NCBI GenBank assembly: GCA_029050415.1 | Contig: JAIDMU010000040.1 | Span: 1 to 16,362 of the forward strand | Direction: 5' to 3' | DNA: 16,362 bases | DNA from: Malacoplasma sp. | Lineage (GTDB): Bacteria > Bacillota_I > Bacilli_A > Mycoplasmatales > Mycoplasmoidaceae | Shown here: piece after piece, positions 15,907 through 16,362 of the stretch | Position numbering within the stretch: position 1 is the first letter of the stretch | How the letters are laid out: each line of letters opens with the position of its first letter | The notes under the pieces: generated by a model | Database searches by the model: none | The model's input: the letters and a program-made list of their open reading frames with translations, nothing else | What the model was told of the DNA's origin: nothing | Translations under genes and position numbers: made by a program

Positions 15907-16362
15907 ATGAATATGATAGTTAGTTTTAGTTTTGAAAATTTTGGTCCTTTTAAAAGAAAACAAACCATAAGTTTTGAAGCAATTAGAAGCATAAAAAATC
16001 ATAAAAATAGTCTAATAAACAATAATTCTGTTGGTAAAAAATTTTTACCTGTAATTTGTTTTTATGGTCCAAATGGTGGTGGTAAAACAGCAATTCTTGC
16101 AGCTTTATCAACTTTTTATAAAATAATCTCAAACAGTTTCATTTTTCCTCAAGAAAGATTAAATTTATTTGATGAAAAAAAACCTTTATCATTTGAACTA
16201 CTTTTTGTTATAGATGATATATTTTATAAATATTCAATATCAATAAAAAATAATAGAGAAATAATAAATGAAAGTTTTTCTTTTAAAAAAAATAAATTAT
16301 CAAATAAAGAAACTATTTTATTTGACAAAAAAAAAGATATTTTAAATATAGAAGAATTTGAT
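15907..16362 (+). CDS. AAA15 family (COG1106-like) ATPase, N-terminal part
   Basis: An open frame of 152 codons runs to the window edge without a stop. The start MNMIVSFSFENFGPFKRKQTISFEA is the typical first strand region of SMC/RecF-like AAA15 ATPases, and the Walker A loop is clear (FYGPNGGGKTAILAAL, about residues 53-68). Then follows FELLFVIDDIFYKYSISI, typical of the second beta layer. The Walker B and any signature motif lie outside. Such ATPases (RloA-type and others) are often found with RloB-like nucleases or in phage defence loci, so a defence role is possible but not shown here. ATG 15907 or 15913 may be the start; TTAGG lies just upstream and is better spaced for 15913. It is the only plus-strand gene and is divergent from the ribosomal cluster. 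Confidence 0.85.
   Translation, partial: MNMIVSFSFENFGPFKRKQTISFEAIRSIKNHKNSLINNNSVGKKFLPVICFYGPNGGGKTAILAALSTFYKIISNSFIFPQERLNLFDEKKPLSFELLFVIDDIFYKYSISIKNNREIINESFSFKKNKLSNKETILFDKKKDILNIEEFD

Noticed and set aside
15810..15992. 60-residue minus-strand ORF near the ATPase start
   Set aside because: It overlaps the inverted repeats and the 5' end of the AAA15 gene, has low-complexity composition and no ribosome binding site.
1..16362. tRNA, rRNA or insertion sequences
   Set aside because: No cloverleaf, rRNA-like stretch, transposase or terminal-repeat structure was recognised; nearly all bases are in protein genes.

Overview
The window comes from a mollicute (Mycoplasma-like bacterium). 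Base composition is extremely AT-rich, and UGA is read as tryptophan: most genes make sense only if in-frame TGA is Trp (for example S3, L16, MAP, S11, L3), while TAA and TAG are the real stops. Genus cannot be fixed from sequence alone.

Layout. About 14.7 kb on the minus strand (15546 down to 853) is one compact S10-spc-alpha ribosomal protein supercluster. In transcription order it runs rpsJ, rplC, rplD, rplW, rplB, rpsS, rplV, rplP, rpmC, rpsC, rpsQ, rplN, rplX, rplE, rpsN, rpsH, rplF, rplR, rpsE, rplO, [terminator], adk, map, infA, rpmJ, rpsM, rpsK, rpoA, rplQ, [terminator]. Downstream on the same strand is a partial pepC-type aminopeptidase (1-775). Upstream and divergent is a partial AAA15-type ATPase on the plus strand (15907-16362). 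A divergent intergenic region of about 360 bases holds an S10 promoter, an unusual leader and several inverted repeats.

Two departures from the canonical bacterial order stand out. First, rpsC is not between rplV and rplP; it lies after rpmC. Second, secY is missing between rplO and adk, where a hairpin terminator sits instead.

The most striking gene is rpsC. Its product is a normal-length S3 (about 210 residues) followed in frame by a charged linker and then a C-terminal domain of about 120 residues that resembles the PUA/ASCH-like fold of COG4933-type proteins. Several other ribosomal proteins carry long Lys-rich tails (L3, L22, L23, L29, and S5 at its N-terminus). L22, L23 and L29 all ring the polypeptide exit tunnel, whereas S3 and S5 sit at the mRNA entry site. 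The L22 and L29 tails end in near-identical DNA (34 of 36 bases), which may be a scar of the rpsC move.

Functionally the cluster supplies ribosome components, initiation factor IF-1, N-terminal Met removal (MAP), adenylate kinase and the RNA polymerase alpha subunit. Genes are separated by 0-37 nt, often with the Shine-Dalgarno site placed inside the upstream gene's last codons or stop, so the cluster is probably translated as a coupled unit.
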